Shown: in pieces, positions 5,763 through 7,373 of the stretch
How positions within the stretch are numbered: position 1 is the stretch's first letter
Layout of the letters: every line of letters starts with the position of its first letter
From: Planctomycetota bacterium
GTDB lineage: Bacteria > Planctomycetota > Phycisphaerae > Sedimentisphaerales > Anaerohalosphaeraceae
Assembly: GCA_003644175.1 (NCBI GenBank)
Contig: QNBS01000114.1
Span: 1-7,373 of the forward strand
DNA: 7,373 bases
Reading direction: 5' to 3'
Program-made: the position numbers and the translations under genes
The notes under the pieces: generated by a model
What the model was told of the DNA's origin: nothing
Database searches by the model: none
What the model saw: the letters and a program-made list of their open reading frames with translations, nothing else

Positions 5763-6341
5763 CTATTTGTTCGAATCTATGTCAGTGATAAACAGTCGCA
5801 GTAAGTCACCCTTTTGAAGAGTAGTGTCCTTGTGTTCCAAATCCTTTCTAATCGCAAACATTACATCTTCAAACAAGTAAACAATTTGGGGATCGGGCGC
5901 ACCTTTACTAGAGAAATCTTTGAATGAAGCGTATGATTTAATGACAGATTGACTACCCCAGACAATCAATTTCGGTGTAAAATCACTAAGGAATTTTAGC
6001 ATGTCTTGCTCGGTTGGTGGTTCTTCACCCATTTTTTTTGCGAACAAGGTCTTAAACATGAAGTGGATAAGGTCTTCGTACACAGGAATCTTTTTTTGAT
6101 TATGTTGCTGTCTTACGTCGCGCATATGTTCATACTGCTTCGAGAAAATTAAGCTTAGTGTTGAGATTAGTATGGTTGCGCAGGCAGCAACTACAGCAGC
6201 GGCGACCTGGTACTCGAGAGTAGAAAGCCAAGTAAGAAATCTTGCGCAGACAGAGTAAGCAATCCATATAAACAGGGCAAATACCAGTAGGCGGGAAAGT
6301 CGCACAATGATCGGGTTCCGATTAGCTGTCAGTTTTTTCAT
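5763..6341 (-). CDS. Two-helix membrane protein with a C-terminal cytoplasmic domain, function unknown
   Basis: This 192-residue product was not recognised as a named family, though similar hypothetical proteins with an IPVYEDLI...FTPKLIVWGS core seem familiar. Two transmembrane helices lie at about residues 17-34 and 45-67. A charged coiled-coil-like stretch (SKQYEHMRDVRQQHNQKKIP, 67-86) follows, then a soluble domain of about 105 residues with FLSDFTPKLIVWGSQSVIKS (117-136) and a helical end (LFEDVMFAIRKDLEHKD). Both termini are probably cytoplasmic. I chose ATG 6341 because AGGGAG (6346-6351) sits four to five bases before it; a GTG at 6356 in the same frame would add five residues. It lies 81 bases after the restriction-modification gene and eight before the tail-anchored protein. 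A 60-base sample inside the gene (5821-5880) is 35% GC, far below the efflux genes. Confidence 0.8.
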   Translation of the reverse strand: MKKLTANRNPIIVRLSRLLVFALFIWIAYSVCARFLTWLSTLEYQVAAAVVAACATILISTLSLIFSKQYEHMRDVRQQHNQKKIPVYEDLIHFMFKTLFAKKMGEEPPTEQDMLKFLSDFTPKLIVWGSQSVIKSYASFKDFSSKGAPDPQIVYLFEDVMFAIRKDLEHKDTTLQKGDLLRLFITDIDSNK

Positions 6342-6345
6342 GATT

Positions 6346-6351
6346 CTCCCT
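6346..6351 (-). promoter_or_regulatory. Ribosome binding site deciding the start of the two-helix membrane protein
   Basis: AGGGAG on the minus strand is separated by AATC from ATG 6341, a much better arrangement than the AAGGA nine bases before the alternative GTG at 6356. The shorter protein beginning MKKLTANRN is preferred. Confidence 0.6.
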
Positions 6352-6422
6352 TTCACAATTGTGATTCCTTGTGCTGTCAGGTTGTATGAGTTATTATTAG
6401 CGCTTTACTATTTACCATGTAG

Positions 6423-7373
6423 TCATCTGGTTGCGGCCTCGACGATTTTTATTTCTTCTTCTGTCAGGTCGTATAGCTCATATACGAGTTGGTCTATTTG
6501 GTTGTCGGTGGCGGTGATTTGTCTTTGGAGGGCGGTTTTTTCGTCGGGGGTTTTTGCGGTTTGAAGGACTTTGTTCAGGTCGAGCATGGTCTGGACAAGA
6601 GAGACCATTTTGTCGTGACGGGATTTGTCGGTGGGATTTGAAAGGTTGAATGTTGGGAACGGCAGGTTCCTTATGTCTCTGATGGTTACTTGGGGAAAAT
6701 CATCTTTTGTCGATTGGCTGACCATTGCAAGATAGAGCCGGGAGATCAGTTTACTGTTGAGAATGCCCAAGACGCATTCATGGCGTATGGGAGGTATCGA
6801 AAGAACAGTGTAGAGGTTCTTGTTCGTGATAACAGTTTCGGGTGTAAAACTCGCCATTAGTCTCTGTCGCCTATTCACCAGACGCCGCAAAAGAAGTCGA
6901 GGGCCTTCGAACCATTTGAATTCCTTGGGATACTCGCGCATCTTAGGGCCATACTCAACCCAACTGGGAGCGATGAAGTTGGTCTGATAGCGATAAATGT
7001 CGCCCTGAAAATACGGATGCGAAATATCAGATGTTTTGTCGGGTGTGAGCATGTCTTTCGCAAAAAGGACGCCGCGCTTGATCTCGATAACGTCAGAGAA
7101 CTTAGAGCTTTTATGCTTGAATAAGCAGGAGACAAGTTGAAGCATTGCAGGGTTCAAGACGAATTTGCAGTCATCGACTGTACACCACTGAGATTGCTCA
7201 AGATGGGAAGTTGATAAGGTCTGAGGGTTGATGGAAATAATCCGTTCCCTTTTAGGGTAGTCGTATGCCAAGACTGTGTGCTCTGGTGTTGGAGGCAGTT
7301 TGCAGGTCGTTATAATCAGAGTATCGATATAGGCATCTGAGAAAACATCAAACGGAAGCTGGATGATGGAAGC
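6423..7373 (-). CDS. Type IIG-like restriction-modification protein, C-terminal part (specificity region)
   Basis: The last 316 residues of a larger protein enter from the right edge; the frame is open to 7373, so the in-frame TTG at 7271 is internal and not a start. The fragment opens with SIIQLPFDVFSDAYIDTLII, a block typical of Eco57I-like DNA methyltransferases. It continues with the TaqI-like C-terminal specificity layout: a long target-recognition region, the EGPRLLLRRLVNRRQRLMAS strand-helix, VITNKNLYTVLSIPP, CVLGILNSKLISRLYLA, and FPQVTIRDIRNLPFP. A C-terminal helical pair (LVQTMLDLNKVL...QIDQLVYELYDLTEEEI) is the usual ending of these enzymes. The catalytic NPPY motif and any nuclease domain would lie outside the window. 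It probably methylates adenine in a specific sequence and may also cleave. It is the upstream gene of a co-oriented group with two small membrane proteins. Confidence 0.88.
   Translation of the reverse strand, partial: ASIIQLPFDVFSDAYIDTLIITTCKLPPTPEHTVLAYDYPKRERIISINPQTLSTSHLEQSQWCTVDDCKFVLNPAMLQLVSCLFKHKSSKFSDVIEIKRGVLFAKDMLTPDKTSDISHPYFQGDIYRYQTNFIAPSWVEYGPKMREYPKEFKWFEGPRLLLRRLVNRRQRLMASFTPETVITNKNLYTVLSIPPIRHECVLGILNSKLISRLYLAMVSQSTKDDFPQVTIRDIRNLPFPTFNLSNPTDKSRHDKMVSLVQTMLDLNKVLQTAKTPDEKTALQRQITATDNQIDQLVYELYDLTEEEIKIVEAATR

Noticed and set aside
6374..6481. Similar 21-base strings CTGTCAGGT...AT at 6374-6394 and 6461-6481
   Set aside because: Only 16 of 21 bases match; one copy encodes ELYDLT in the restriction-modification gene. 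Chance or a faint decayed 3'-end duplication cannot be separated by eye.
6423..7271. Treating the 282-codon frame starting at 7271 as a complete gene
   Set aside because: The start would be TTG, and the frame continues open upstream to the window edge with the conserved LPFDVFSDAYIDT block, so the gene is partial.

Overview
The window reads as a chromosomal segment from an environmental bacterium, most likely a member of the PVC group and probably Planctomycetota (Phycisphaerae/Sedimentisphaerales-like). The pointers are a Tat-exported Cys-type formylglycine sulfatase, Gram-negative envelope genes (an RND efflux outer-membrane factor and adaptor), and a long intergenic stretch of dispersed-repeat mosaic whose chance translations (KTNPI-, KQTQF- and FRIS-type peptides) I associate with planctomycete genomes. 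The taxonomic placement is inference. No rRNA, tRNA or CRISPR array was seen.

Layout, left to right. (1) 1-1789, minus strand: the start of an efflux operon. The outer-membrane factor (347-1789) is transcribed first and is coupled by a TAATG overlap to a membrane-fusion (adaptor) protein that runs off the left edge; the inner-membrane RND pump is expected beyond it. (2) 1790-1997: a divergent intergenic region with a strong palindrome and a promoter-like element. (3) 1998-3557, plus strand: a complete secreted sulfatase with a CSPSR active-site motif. (4) A REP-like palindrome lies between the convergent 3' ends of the sulfatase and the next gene. (5) 3642-4721, minus strand: a signal peptide peptidase SppA-type (S49) gene split by one in-frame TAA, preceded by a consensus sigma70-type promoter. 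(6) About 4782-5322: no credible gene, but a patchwork of repeats (a 7-bp tandem array, direct repeats, short hairpins, common dispersed elements) and a second near-consensus minus-strand promoter that faces only repeats. (7) 5323-7373, minus strand: the C-terminal part of a large Type IIG-like restriction-modification protein, followed by two small unrecognised membrane proteins in the same orientation. Parts of this block are visibly more AT-rich than the left half, which suggests an acquired, defence-associated module.

Working together: the left genes export small molecules across both membranes; the sulfatase probably removes sulfate esters from polysaccharides outside the cytoplasm and needs a formylglycine-generating maturase encoded elsewhere; SppA would digest leftover signal peptides in the membrane, if it is functional. 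The right block is the best place for something undescribed: a methyltransferase/restriction protein together with a two-helix membrane protein and a small tail-anchored protein. A joint function is only a hypothesis.
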